A DNA stretch of 34,161 nt from Prevotella sp. (lineage in GTDB: Bacteria > Bacteroidota > Bacteroidia > Bacteroidales > Bacteroidaceae), in NCBI GenBank assembly GCA_022778905.1, contig JALFRV010000230.1, positions 1 through 34,161 of the forward strand, read 5' to 3'. Below the pieces are notes generated by a model. The model saw nothing but the letters and a program-made list of their open reading frames with translations. It searched no databases and was not told where the DNA came from. Numbering within the stretch: position 1 is the first letter of the stretch; the number at the start of each line of letters is the position of its first letter. Both the position numbers and the translations under genes were made by a program. Positions 7,639 to 17,097 of the stretch are shown piece by piece.

Positions 7639-10452
7639 TCAGTCGGCGAGTGGCTGCAGCGGCTGCAGGACGACCGGTCCGACCAGTCCGGAGGGCTGCG
7701 GCGACCAGGCCTTGGCGGTGAAGAGATTGTCCGATCCGCGGTTTTCGGCCTTCCGGGCGGGGAAGTTCGTGTTGTAGAAAATGCGGTAAGGCTCGCCCTT
7801 CCGGTCCATGTCGGAGATACGGTTGGCCATCAGATTGGTCACCTCGATGATCAAAGGGGTGCCCTTCTTCAGCAGGGAGGAAGGGATGTCGAGCTGATAA
7901 GGCGCACCGAGCAGCGTGCCCACGAAGGTGGTGCCGACATAGACGCGTGCCGTCTCGTGGACCTCCCCGAGTGACAGGCGCCACATCGGAGCCTTCTGTT
8001 TCAGCTTCGGCAGGGTGACGGCATAGCGTGCCGTGCCTGAGAAGGCAGCAGCATCGGCATCGAAACCCGTCCACGACTGCAGCTCGGTGGTCTCCTGTGC
8101 TTTCGGCAGGACAGGTCCGCCCTTCACGAACTCGATCTTCCAGCGGCCCTGAAGCTGCTGTGTCTGACCGGCAGGCGTATAGAACGCATAGGGCTCACCG
8201 CCCATCGCGCCGGACGATGTCTGCACGATCAGTGCCTCACCGGGCTGCAGCGAGAGGAACACACGGTTGTCCGTCACGCGCGCAAGACCCTTCCGCCCGT
8301 CCATGGGATTGAAGACGGCGGCGGCGGAAAAAGAAGTTCCCAAAGCCACCTGCCCGCTGTAGATCCGGTCGGTGGGGTTTTTGATGAAGTAACTGTAGCC
8401 TCCATCCGCGTTCTGACGACGGATGCAGCGCAGCCCTTCGGCAAACATCGGTTCCTGACTGACACCGGCTTCGCGGAGCGCAGCTGCCAGATCGGTCGCA
8501 CAGACGATCCGTCCACGGCCGCAGGAAGCCACCCCGTTGCGGAACGAAAGTCCGCCGAGCAGCGTCTGCATCTCCCGGCGGGCGGCGTCCAAACCGGCCA
8601 ATCCGGGAACGTCGGTCGGCAGATGCCTGTCGAAGATCACCGTGGCACCGTCGGCAGCGAGGGCCATCAGGCGCTTCAGTGTGGCGATCGGCATGAGCTT
8701 AGTCTCAGGTATGACGATCACGCGGTAGCGTCCGCCAGGCGTCGTCACGCCGCCGTTGAAGCCGAAGGTCTGCAACTGACGGTCGGTGAAGAGGTCCCAG
8801 TCGAAGCCGCTGTCATAGAGTTTCTGGGCGCAGTCGTGCACCTCCGGCATCTCCACACCATGGAAATGGCGGAGCATCTTGCGGTCCGGCTTCGACTGAT
8901 AGTCGCCCAAACTGTAGTAGAGCAGGATGTCCCCCGACGGGCGTCCCTGCTGCATGAAACTCTGGACACGTGCGGCATAACGGTTGAGCGTGCTGAAGTC
9001 GTCCCACCAGCTGTTGGTCGGCTGGAAGTGAACAGCGGCATAAAAGAGCCACCCCGGCCACTTGGCGTCGGAGGGCGAGTAGGCTGTGCCGTGGTAGAAC
9101 ACATGGTTCACGCCCGCCAGCCAGAATCCGTCGAGGATGTTCTTCACCTCTTCGAGGCTTGTCATGAAGTGCTCATTGGCCCACGTGGCACTCTCCGAGG
9201 AGACGAGGGGCTTGCCCATGACGTGCGCGGCCGACGGGGCTGTCTTGAGCGCAATGATGTCGCTGCCCTCGATCTCGGGCACATCGCTGGCCGCATAGAT
9301 ATCCAAAATGTTGGCCGGAGAACCGTGCCCCTGGTTGCGGATGCCTTTTCCCTGACGGGCAGCCCAGCCTTGCCAGCCCTTGGTATAGACGTTGACGAGC
9401 AGACTGTCGATCGTCATGCGGTAGTCGTAGAGCACCCGCATGTTCAGCTCCTCGGTATCCTTGCCCATCAAGGCGGGCAGGTGGTCCTGCAGGCGGTAAT
9501 GGTTCAGATGATAGAAATGATCGAAGATGCGGTCCGTGTAGTCGGATTCGCCCTCGGCATCGTCCACCTCGTAAGAGTCGTTGAAATAGTAGCGCAGATG
9601 GGAGAGATCGCGGCCGCGGAAGGCATCGTCAAACTTCTGCAGATACTGATGCAGCGCGTCGGCCGAGAAATGGTCAATGACGAAGCCCTCTCCGCCGGGA
9701 GCCGCACGCTCCACCATCTTGCCATGGTCGCCCTTGAAGATCGCGCAGAGCAGCCAATTGCCCTTCGGCGCCTTCCACGTCAGCTGTCCGTCCTTCACCA
9801 AGGAGGTCAGGTCGACGGCACCGGAATATTGCCCACCCTCAGCCCGATAGGCCATCAGCGTGACCAAAGGCAACGTTTTCGCAAATCTGACTTGATCGAA
9901 TGCGATCTCCTGCAGGTCACCATTGGCCTGCAAAGGATACTTCAGCTCGTCGGGGCGGATGGTTTTGCTGCCCTGAAAGCGCACGCGCGGTGCCTGCTCA
10001 CAGCTGACTTTCAGGTTGACCACACGGCCTCCCGTCACTTCATAGCTCTCCATCCGCAGGCTCTTGGATGCCGACTCGTCGGTCACCCACGGCCCTCCGA
10101 AAGGCCAGCCCGAGGCATTGGCCAGGTCGACACCGATGTCGAGGCGCTTCGCCTCTTCCAATGTATAGGTGAAAGCATCCACCCATCGGGGCGACAGATA
10201 GGTAAGGTTCTTGCGCTCGGAACCCCGAACGCCATAGATGGGTGTGACCTCCACGCCGCCCAAACCGGCTTGCGCATAGGCCTCAAGCGACTTCTTCAGC
10301 TCGGATTGTTCCACGGCACTGCCCTGCCACCACCACCGCGTCCACGGCTTCATGGTGGGCTTGACGACGGGCCACTGCGGTCCGCTCTGGGCAAAGACGC
10401 CTGCCGGCAGCAGTGCCAGCAGGACCAGGAGTTGTTTCAGCATGTATTTCAT
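7639..10452 (-). CDS. Glycosyl hydrolase family 106-like (alpha-L-rhamnosidase-type) protein
   Basis: Signal peptide, 'KPWTRWWWQGSAVEQSELKKSLEAYAQAGLGGVEVTPIYGVRG', 'ANASGWPFGGPWVT', 937 aa with C-terminal beta-sandwich-like region, as in GH106 proteins. Confidence 0.85.
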   Translation of the reverse strand: MKYMLKQLLVLLALLPAGVFAQSGPQWPVVKPTMKPWTRWWWQGSAVEQSELKKSLEAYAQAGLGGVEVTPIYGVRGSERKNLTYLSPRWVDAFTYTLEEAKRLDIGVDLANASGWPFGGPWVTDESASKSLRMESYEVTGGRVVNLKVSCEQAPRVRFQGSKTIRPDELKYPLQANGDLQEIAFDQVRFAKTLPLVTLMAYRAEGGQYSGAVDLTSLVKDGQLTWKAPKGNWLLCAIFKGDHGKMVERAAPGGEGFVIDHFSADALHQYLQKFDDAFRGRDLSHLRYYFNDSYEVDDAEGESDYTDRIFDHFYHLNHYRLQDHLPALMGKDTEELNMRVLYDYRMTIDSLLVNVYTKGWQGWAARQGKGIRNQGHGSPANILDIYAASDVPEIEGSDIIALKTAPSAAHVMGKPLVSSESATWANEHFMTSLEEVKNILDGFWLAGVNHVFYHGTAYSPSDAKWPGWLFYAAVHFQPTNSWWDDFSTLNRYAARVQSFMQQGRPSGDILLYYSLGDYQSKPDRKMLRHFHGVEMPEVHDCAQKLYDSGFDWDLFTDRQLQTFGFNGGVTTPGGRYRVIVIPETKLMPIATLKRLMALAADGATVIFDRHLPTDVPGLAGLDAARREMQTLLGGLSFRNGVASCGRGRIVCATDLAAALREAGVSQEPMFAEGLRCIRRQNADGGYSYFIKNPTDRIYSGQVALGTSFSAAAVFNPMDGRKGLARVTDNRVFLSLQPGEALIVQTSSGAMGGEPYAFYTPAGQTQQLQGRWKIEFVKGGPVLPKAQETTELQSWTGFDADAAAFSGTARYAVTLPKLKQKAPMWRLSLGEVHETARVYVGTTFVGTLLGAPYQLDIPSSLLKKGTPLIIEVTNLMANRISDMDRKGEPYRIFYNTNFPARKAENRGSDNLFTAKAWSPQPSGLVGPVVLQPLQPLAD

Positions 10453-10469
10453 ATGGCTGTATGGATGAT

Positions 10470-11801
10470 TTAGTGTTTGAAGATGACGTTTTCGACCTTG
10501 CAGTTCTGGATGAACGACGTGTCCATCTTGCCCACCGGGTCGCTGATCTGACAGTTTTCGAATGTCACGTTGCGGACATCATACTGGTCCGAAGCATTGA
10601 CCATGTAGAACCCTTGCGTGCATGTGAGGTTCACGTTGCGCAATGTGACGCTGTCAACGAATGAACGCGGCATGTCCTCACGTGGCAAACGGTTGTAGAA
10701 CTGCGTCCAGCGGTTGACCGAAAAGCCTTTTCTGGTCATGCCGGAACAATTCTCCACCAGCACGTGAGTATAGCGCTGGGGCGTGTCGGGACGCATTTTG
10801 AAGAGGATAAGGTTGGACGTTCCGTCGAACGTACAGTCGCGCAGGATGACGTTCCGGTCATCAAACGACTCGCTTCCGAAGGTGATTCCGGCTCCCGCAC
10901 GTCCGTAACGGCAGTGCTGGATGATCACGTTGCGGCAGGCTCCGTTGCCGGCGATCGTGTCGACCCATGTGCCCTTGCCGCCCTTCAGGCAGACGGCGTC
11001 GTCGCTGACGTTCATGTAACAGCCGTGGACAAGCACGTCCTCGACCACGTCTAAGTCCAACGCATCGCTGCTGGGAGCACGCAGGCCCTCGGTCGGCGCA
11101 TAGATATAGCAGTTCAGGTATTTCACGCGCTTGCAACGATAGATATGGTTTGTCCAGAATCCGGGATTGATGAGGCGCACGCCGGAGACCGTCACGTCGT
11201 TCGAATTGGAAATATATACCAATCGCGGACGCAGCGCCTCGAGGTTCGTGCACTTAGGATTGACCTTCCGGCGAAGCCAGAATTCCTCCCAGAAACGCCG
11301 TCCGTTGCCGTTGATCGTGCCCTTGCCGGAGATTGAGAAGCCGTCTACGCCGTCGGCATTGACAAGGGCCGCGAAGTAGTCAAGGGTCTGGCCTTCGAGC
11401 CGGGTCTTGACAATGGCATAGTCGGCGATGGCGTCCGTCCCTTTCAGAACGGCTCCTTCGCTCATCATGAGATGCGTGCGGGGCTTGAAGAACAATGATC
11501 CGGAAAGGAAAGTGCCGCGCGGAAAGACGATCACGCCACCGCCCTCGGCGGAACACTGGTCAATGACGCGCTGGATGGCCTCGGTCTGTACGACGGTCGA
11601 ATCATTCCTCACGCCGTAGCTCGTGATCATATAGGGACGGCCGAGTCGGCTTACGTCGGTCTCAGTGGTATCGGCAAACCAGGCCGGAATGGGTGTCCCG
11701 TCGGGGAAGAGCTGCCGTCTTGCCTTTTCCTTTCTGGCATCTGCCGGCGCAAGAACAACGGTCATCGCCAGCAAAATCAACAAAATGGTCTTTGCTTTCA
11801 A
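10470..11801 (-). CDS. Glycoside hydrolase family 28 (polygalacturonase/rhamnogalacturonan hydrolase-like)
   Basis: Signal peptide; 'ITSYGVRNDSTVVQTEAIQRVIDQCSAEGGGVIVFPRGTFLSGSLFFK', parallel beta-helix repeats, SDALDLD / VSDDAVCLKGG / GAGITFGSES motifs. Confidence 0.88.
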   Translation of the reverse strand: MKAKTILLILLAMTVVLAPADARKEKARRQLFPDGTPIPAWFADTTETDVSRLGRPYMITSYGVRNDSTVVQTEAIQRVIDQCSAEGGGVIVFPRGTFLSGSLFFKPRTHLMMSEGAVLKGTDAIADYAIVKTRLEGQTLDYFAALVNADGVDGFSISGKGTINGNGRRFWEEFWLRRKVNPKCTNLEALRPRLVYISNSNDVTVSGVRLINPGFWTNHIYRCKRVKYLNCYIYAPTEGLRAPSSDALDLDVVEDVLVHGCYMNVSDDAVCLKGGKGTWVDTIAGNGACRNVIIQHCRYGRAGAGITFGSESFDDRNVILRDCTFDGTSNLILFKMRPDTPQRYTHVLVENCSGMTRKGFSVNRWTQFYNRLPREDMPRSFVDSVTLRNVNLTCTQGFYMVNASDQYDVRNVTFENCQISDPVGKMDTSFIQNCKVENVIFKH

Positions 11802-11867
11802 AACAGATAAGTCATTAAGTGGTTATTTTTTGAATATTGTTGATCAGTCTATCAGTAGATCTGCATG

Positions 11868-11875
11868 CAAATGTA
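11868..11875 (-). promoter_or_regulatory. Bacteroidetes -7 element (TACATTTG) for the GH28-GH106-GH43 operon
   Basis: Reverse complement of caaatgta; matches TAnnTTTG, 66 nt upstream of the GH28 ATG; -33 box is weak. Confidence 0.5.
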
Positions 11876-11914
11876 CGAAAAAGAAATGAATTTAGCTAAA
11901 ATCAAAAACAACAT

Positions 11915-11945
11915 TTTGCGAAACGGATAAAAATACATAACTTTG
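11915..11945 (+). promoter_or_regulatory. Bacteroidetes-type promoter TTTG-N19-TAACTTTG
   Basis: TTTG 11915-11918, 19-nt spacer, TAACTTTG 11938-11945, just upstream of ATG 11953. Confidence 0.75.
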
Positions 11946-11952
11946 CACCTGT

Positions 11953-13179
11953 ATGGTGCTTAACTACATCTGGATAGCATTCTTTCTCATTGCATTCCTG
12001 TTTGGAGCGATCCAACTGGCTATGGGGAACACGACGGTTTTTCAGCAAATCGTTGATTCGACTTTCGATTCTTCCAAGAACGCATTTGAAATTTCGTTGG
12101 GACTGACGGGTGTTCTCGCTCTCTGGCTCGGCATCATGCGGATCGGAGAGCAGGCAGGCGTCGTCAACGTATTGGCAAGATTGCTCAGCCCGGTGTTCTC
12201 CAAGCTCTTTCCGGACATCCCGAAAAACCACCCCGTCATGGGCAGCATCTTCATGAATATCGCCAGTAACATGCTGGGATTAGACAATGCCGCCACGCCT
12301 ACAGGACTGAAAGCGATGGCCCAGATGCAGGAACTGAATGCGCAAAAGGATACCGCCACCAACCCCATGATCATGTTCTTGGTGCTCAACACGTCCGGAT
12401 TGACCGTCATCCCGACAACGATTCTGGCCTTTCGTGCATCGTATGGCGCCGCCTCACCTACCGATGTCTTCATCCCCATACTGCTTGCGACGACTGTGGC
12501 CACGCTTGCCGGCATCATCATCACGTCGCTCTGGCAGCGGATCAACATCTTCCAGCCCGTGCTGATGGCAACTCTCTTGGGACTGTGTGGCGTTGTCGGC
12601 ATCGTCATCTGGGGATTCGGGCAGATGGACAAGGACACGATGGGGACGGTGACCTCGGTGGCTTCGAATCTCATCTTGTTCGGCATCATCACGCTCTTCA
12701 TCCTTGCGGGCTTCCGGAAGCGGATCAATGTCTATGACGCATTCATCGACGGGGCGAAAGAGGGATTCACTACGGCCGTCCGGATCATCCCCTATCTCGT
12801 CGCCATATTGGTAGGTGTGGGCGTCTTTCGGGCATCCGGCGCGATGGACATGTTGATCAACGGCATTGCCTGGTGCGTGAATGCGTGCGGGCTGAACAGT
12901 GACTTTGTCGGTGCCTTGCCTACCGCCTTGATGAAACCGTTGAGTGGTTCGGGCGCCCGAGGACTGATGCTCGAGGCGATGAAAAACTACGGGCCGGACA
13001 GCTTCGTGGGACGTCTGAGCTGCATATTCCAGGGATCTACGGACACCACCTTTTATATATTGGCAGTCTACTTCGGCAGTATCAGCGTCAAATATACCCG
13101 TCACGCCGTGGCCTGCGGCCTCCTCGCCGACCTTGCAGGTGTAGTCGCCGCCATCTTCATTGCCTATCTCTTTTTCTAA
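11953..13179 (+). CDS. SpmA/SpmB-type fused spore-maturation (nucleoside-recognition/Gate domain) membrane protein
   Basis: Two related halves: 'SLGLTGVLALWLGIMRIGEQAGVVNVLARLLSPVFSKLFPDIPKNHPVMGSIFMNIASNMLGLDNAATPTGLKAM' (SpmA-like) and 'GAKEGFTTAVRIIPYLVAILVGVGVFRASGAMDML..LPTALMKPLSGSGARGLM' (SpmB-like). Confidence 0.88.
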   Translation: MVLNYIWIAFFLIAFLFGAIQLAMGNTTVFQQIVDSTFDSSKNAFEISLGLTGVLALWLGIMRIGEQAGVVNVLARLLSPVFSKLFPDIPKNHPVMGSIFMNIASNMLGLDNAATPTGLKAMAQMQELNAQKDTATNPMIMFLVLNTSGLTVIPTTILAFRASYGAASPTDVFIPILLATTVATLAGIIITSLWQRINIFQPVLMATLLGLCGVVGIVIWGFGQMDKDTMGTVTSVASNLILFGIITLFILAGFRKRINVYDAFIDGAKEGFTTAVRIIPYLVAILVGVGVFRASGAMDMLINGIAWCVNACGLNSDFVGALPTALMKPLSGSGARGLMLEAMKNYGPDSFVGRLSCIFQGSTDTTFYILAVYFGSISVKYTRHAVACGLLADLAGVVAAIFIAYLFF

Positions 13180-13254
13180 GAGAAGGGAAAGGTCAATCAA
13201 CCAAAAGACTTATTCAAGAAGCGTGGAACATAGGAATCAAGAAGAGAAACAACA

Positions 13255-14745
13255 ATGGCGAACTTAAAATCATTGGCTAAAGACACGGCGATCTATGGCA
13301 TCAGCAGCATTGCCGGGAAGTTTATCAACTATCTGCTTGTGCCGATCCAGACGGCTGCATGGGCTGCTTCGGGGGGCCAGTACGGTGTCGTGACCAATGT
13401 GTATGCCTACACCGCACTGCTCTTAGTCATCCTCACCTACGGCATGGAGACCACTTTCTTCCGCTATGTGAACAAGTCTGAGGAGAACCCAACGACAGTC
13501 TATTCCACCACCTTGCTGTCTGTGGGTGCCACGTCGCTGCTCTTCATCGCCGCCATACAGCTGTTCTTAGGGCCGATCGCCACATGGATGGGCTATGCGA
13601 ACCATAGGGATTGGGTGGCCGTCATGTTCATCTGCGTCGCCGTCGACGCCTTCAAGAGCATCCCCTTTGCCTATCTGCGCTACAAAAAGCGTCCGATCAA
13701 GTTTGCCGCCATACAGTTGGCGAACGTTTTCCTGAACATTCTTTTCAACATTCTCTACCTCTTCGTGCTTCCGGCATTGCGGCTCAATCCCTTCGGCCTC
13801 TACGACGAGCAGTTCACATTGGATGTGGGCATGGTCTTCTACATCAATCTCGCGTGCACGGGTTTGGTCACGCTCATGTTCTGGAAGGAGCTGACCGGCT
13901 TCCGCTACCGTTTCGACTTCCAGCTCTGGAAGCGCATGCTGCGCTACGCATGGCCGCTGCTTATCCTCGGCATAGCCGGCATCCTGAACCAGACATTCGA
14001 CAAGATCGCTTTCCCGTTCCTCTACCATGGCAACGACGCGAAGGCCGAACTGAGCATCTACGGTGCCACCGTGAAGATCGCCATGATCATGGCCATGATC
14101 ACCCAGGCATTCCGCTACGCCTACGAACCGTTCGTTTTCGGAAAGGCAAAGGACAAGGACAACCGCGAGACTTACGCCAAGGCGATGAAATTCTTCGTCA
14201 TTTTCACGCTCTTGGCATTCCTCCTTGTGGTGGGCTACATGGACATCCTGCGCCACGTCATACCCAATCGCGACTACTGGGCAGGCCTCCGCGTGGTGCC
14301 CATCGTCATGGCGGCGGAGATCATGATGGGCATTTATTTCAATCTGTCTTTCTGGTACAAGCTCATCGACCGGACCATCTGGGGGGCTTACTTCAGCGGC
14401 ATCGGATGTGTGGTGCTTATCGCCGTGAACGTCATCTTCGTGCCGCGCTACAGTTACATGGCCTGCGCATGGGGCGGATTTGCAGGCTATGGCACCGCCA
14501 TGCTGCTCAGTTACTTCGTCGGACAGAAATACTATCCGGTCAACTATCCGGTCAAGGAGATCATGCGCTACGTGCTGCTGGCCTTCGTGCTCTTTGTCGG
14601 CATGAGCGCCGCCAACGACTTCCTCGGCGTGCTGCCGGCCCTGATCGTCAACACGCTGCTGATGGCTGTCTTCGTGGCTTACTTGGTGAAGCGCGACTTC
14701 CCGCTGTCTTCACTCCCCGTTATCGGTAAACATTTTAAACACTAA
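13255..14745 (+). CDS. Polysaccharide biosynthesis/lipid-linked oligosaccharide flippase (MOP superfamily)
   Basis: ~12 hydrophobic segments; N-term 'LAKDTAIYGISSIAGKFINYLLVPIQTA' typical of Wzx/polysaccharide biosynthesis proteins. Confidence 0.82.
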   Translation: MANLKSLAKDTAIYGISSIAGKFINYLLVPIQTAAWAASGGQYGVVTNVYAYTALLLVILTYGMETTFFRYVNKSEENPTTVYSTTLLSVGATSLLFIAAIQLFLGPIATWMGYANHRDWVAVMFICVAVDAFKSIPFAYLRYKKRPIKFAAIQLANVFLNILFNILYLFVLPALRLNPFGLYDEQFTLDVGMVFYINLACTGLVTLMFWKELTGFRYRFDFQLWKRMLRYAWPLLILGIAGILNQTFDKIAFPFLYHGNDAKAELSIYGATVKIAMIMAMITQAFRYAYEPFVFGKAKDKDNRETYAKAMKFFVIFTLLAFLLVVGYMDILRHVIPNRDYWAGLRVVPIVMAAEIMMGIYFNLSFWYKLIDRTIWGAYFSGIGCVVLIAVNVIFVPRYSYMACAWGGFAGYGTAMLLSYFVGQKYYPVNYPVKEIMRYVLLAFVLFVGMSAANDFLGVLPALIVNTLLMAVFVAYLVKRDFPLSSLPVIGKHFKH

Positions 14746-14748
14746 AAT

Positions 14749-16860
14749 ATGAAAAGATCAACTTTCATACTCTCTGCGCTCCTCGCCGCGACGCCCTTGA
14801 TGGCCGACGAAGGCATGTGGACGCTCTACAATCTGCCCAAGGCGGTCTATGAACAGATGCAGGCCGAGGGCTTCCGAGTTCCCTACGACGGCATCTATCA
14901 GGGCAAGGACGCCATCAAGAATGCCGTGGTCAACTTCTCCGGATACTGCTCGGGCGTCGTGGTCTCACCTGACGGGCTGGTCTTTACCAACCATCATTGC
15001 GGCTTCGAAGCAATCCGAAGCCATTCGACCGTGGAGCATGACTACATGCTGAACGGATTCTACGCGAAGACCTATGCGGACGAATTACCCAACGAGAACA
15101 TGTTTGTGAGCTTCATGGTGAGCCAGGATGACATCACGGCAAGGCTCCGCGCGCTCGGCATCGACGGCAGGAGCAATGACGGCAGGGCTTTCCTGATCGA
15201 CTCATTGCAGAATGCCATGACCGACTCCATCAAGAAGATCGACGCCACCTTGCATGTGGACATCGACCCGTTCTACGAAGGCAACCGCTACTATGCCACC
15301 GTCTACCGAGACTTCACCGATCTCCGGCTGGTCTTTACCGTACCGAAATCGATGGGCAAATACGGCGGAGAGACGGACAACTGGATGTGGCCGCGCCAGA
15401 CGTGCGACTTCTCCGTGTTCCGCATCTACGCCGACCCGAAGACCAACAAGCCGGCCAAGTACAGCAAGGACAACGTGCCTTACCGCCCCGAACACTGGGC
15501 ACCCGTGTCCCTTCAGGGCTATCAGGACGGCGACTTTGCCATGACCGTGGGCTACCCGGGATCGACCAGCCGTTACCTCTCGTCATTCGGGATCCGCGAA
15601 AGGCGCGATGCCCAGAACGAGCCACGTGCCCAGGTGCGCGGCGTCAAGCAGCAAGTGATGCAGCGACACATGCGGGCCAGCGAGGCCGTACGCATCAAAT
15701 ACGACAGCAAATATGCGCAGAGTGCCAACTACTGGAAGAACTCCATCGGCATGAACAAGTGCATTGACTCGATCGGAATCATCAGCCAGAAGCAGGCCTA
15801 TGAGCATCGCATCCAGGCCTGGATGGACTCAACGGGCTATCTGAAGGGCAAACTCGACTTCGCCATCATGTCACGCCTCTACGCCAAGCGCGCTGATGCC
15901 ATGCGCGCGCTGATGTACTATCGCGAGACCTTCCGTGGCACCAACGAGTTCTCCACGCGTGCCATGCGCCTCAATCACATCGAGCTTCAGGGGCCGAAAG
16001 ACAAGCCGAAGAAGCAGTATGCGCTCTTCAAGGACAACAGTGACACCTGGGACGCCGCACTCGACAAGGAGGTCTTCGCCACGCTCCTGCGCAATTACCG
16101 CCAGAAAGTGGACGCGCGTTACCTGCCCGGATTCTACAAACTCATCGACAGCAGGTTCAACGGCGACTACACGGCCTATGTCAATTACCTCTACGAGAGG
16201 AGCTTCCTCATGAAGAGCGGACAGAAGATCTACGTCAATAAGAAGAATTATCTCAAGGATCCGGGTGTACAGTACGGTCTCGACCTGCTTGAAGTGGAAG
16301 GCGCGATACGTGCCGAAATGGACGGCATCAACGACAGCATCGACCGGCAGGAGCAATATCTCTGCGACGCAAAGGTGCGCATGGAGGAAGACATGCCTCA
16401 CTACAGCGACGCCAACTTCACCATGCGACTCAGCTATGGACAGGTAGGCGGCTTCACCTTGGGCGGTGCACCGTCGGGCTATTACACCACGGCGGAGAGC
16501 TTGGTGCGCAAGATGGAGACCGGCGAACGGGTGCCCGACTACTACGCCGAACCGATCATGAAGGAGCTGATGAGCAGTTCCGACTTCGGCCCATACACCG
16601 ACCGCACCTCCGGCAAGATGCAACTCTGCTTCCTGACCAATAACGACATCACCGGCGGAAACAGCGGATCGCCCATGTTCGACGGCCAAGGACGCCTCAT
16701 CGGACTGGCTTTCGACGGCAACTGGGACAGCCTCTCGAGCGACATCTTCTTTGATTCGAAGCTCGCGCGCTGCATCGGTGTCGACATCCGCTACGTGCTC
16801 TACATGATGGACAAGTGGGGACACGCCGACCGACTGCTGAAGGAAATCAATGCCCGATAG
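14749..16860 (+). CDS. S46 family dipeptidyl-peptidase, DPP7-like
   Basis: 'GYCSGVVVSPDGLVFTNHHCGFEAI' (His), 'ITGGNSGSPMFDGQGRLIGLAFDGNWDSLSSDI' (Ser; Gly at the S1 position rather than the Arg of DPP11); signal peptide. 3 nt after the flippase stop. Confidence 0.9.
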   Translation: MKRSTFILSALLAATPLMADEGMWTLYNLPKAVYEQMQAEGFRVPYDGIYQGKDAIKNAVVNFSGYCSGVVVSPDGLVFTNHHCGFEAIRSHSTVEHDYMLNGFYAKTYADELPNENMFVSFMVSQDDITARLRALGIDGRSNDGRAFLIDSLQNAMTDSIKKIDATLHVDIDPFYEGNRYYATVYRDFTDLRLVFTVPKSMGKYGGETDNWMWPRQTCDFSVFRIYADPKTNKPAKYSKDNVPYRPEHWAPVSLQGYQDGDFAMTVGYPGSTSRYLSSFGIRERRDAQNEPRAQVRGVKQQVMQRHMRASEAVRIKYDSKYAQSANYWKNSIGMNKCIDSIGIISQKQAYEHRIQAWMDSTGYLKGKLDFAIMSRLYAKRADAMRALMYYRETFRGTNEFSTRAMRLNHIELQGPKDKPKKQYALFKDNSDTWDAALDKEVFATLLRNYRQKVDARYLPGFYKLIDSRFNGDYTAYVNYLYERSFLMKSGQKIYVNKKNYLKDPGVQYGLDLLEVEGAIRAEMDGINDSIDRQEQYLCDAKVRMEEDMPHYSDANFTMRLSYGQVGGFTLGGAPSGYYTTAESLVRKMETGERVPDYYAEPIMKELMSSSDFGPYTDRTSGKMQLCFLTNNDITGGNSGSPMFDGQGRLIGLAFDGNWDSLSSDIFFDSKLARCIGVDIRYVLYMMDKWGHADRLLKEINAR

Positions 16861-16880
16861 GCACAACGGAGAACGGATCA

Positions 16881-16992
16881 GAACTTTTCGGACAAACCGG
16901 CGCAATATGATTGAATAATTATTCCATTCTTTCAGCGCGCGAAAAAAGAGCGGGGTGGACAATCGGCCATTCCGCTCTTTTTAACGCGGCAG
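16881..16992 (+). repeat. 112-bp perfect direct repeat, left copy
   Basis: gaacttttcggacaaaccggcgcaatatgattgaataattattcc...ccgctctttttaacgcggcag; 112/112 identical to 17893-18004. Confidence 0.97.
16943..16982 (+). terminator. Terminator hairpin AAAAAGAGCGG...CCGCTCTTTTT (left repeat copy)
   Basis: Perfect 11-bp stem (16943-16953 / 16972-16982) with A-tract/T-tract arms, potentially bidirectional; downstream of the DPP7-like gene. Confidence 0.8.
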
Positions 16993-17097
16993 TCTCTTTA
17001 CCATAAACTATAAAGGTACATCAACAAACTTAATGATGGTGTCCTTTAATTTCTTCATTGACATTCTAAATGCCTATAGTTTATCGTTAAAACTGCC
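16988..17097. repeat. ~25-bp imperfect inverted repeat at the left edge of the AT-rich island
   Basis: GGCAGTCTCTTTACCATAAACTATA (16988-17012) versus TATAGTTTATCGTTAAAACTGCC (17075-17097); core ATAAACTATA/TATAGTTTAT is perfect. Confidence 0.65.

Noticed and set aside
6591-7721. 376-aa + strand ORF opposite GH43
   Set aside because: Antisense shadow ORF; no recognisable family and GH43 motifs are clear on the minus strand.
8623-10473. 616-aa + strand ORF opposite the GH106 gene
   Set aside because: Shadow ORF from GC-rich codon usage on the opposite strand; composition (RHVHxVxG-type repeats) is unlike a real protein, while the minus-strand GH106 has clear motifs.
15871-16962. 363-aa minus-strand ORF opposite the S46 peptidase
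   Set aside because: Antisense shadow ORF of a well-supported peptidase; its start falls inside the terminator repeat.
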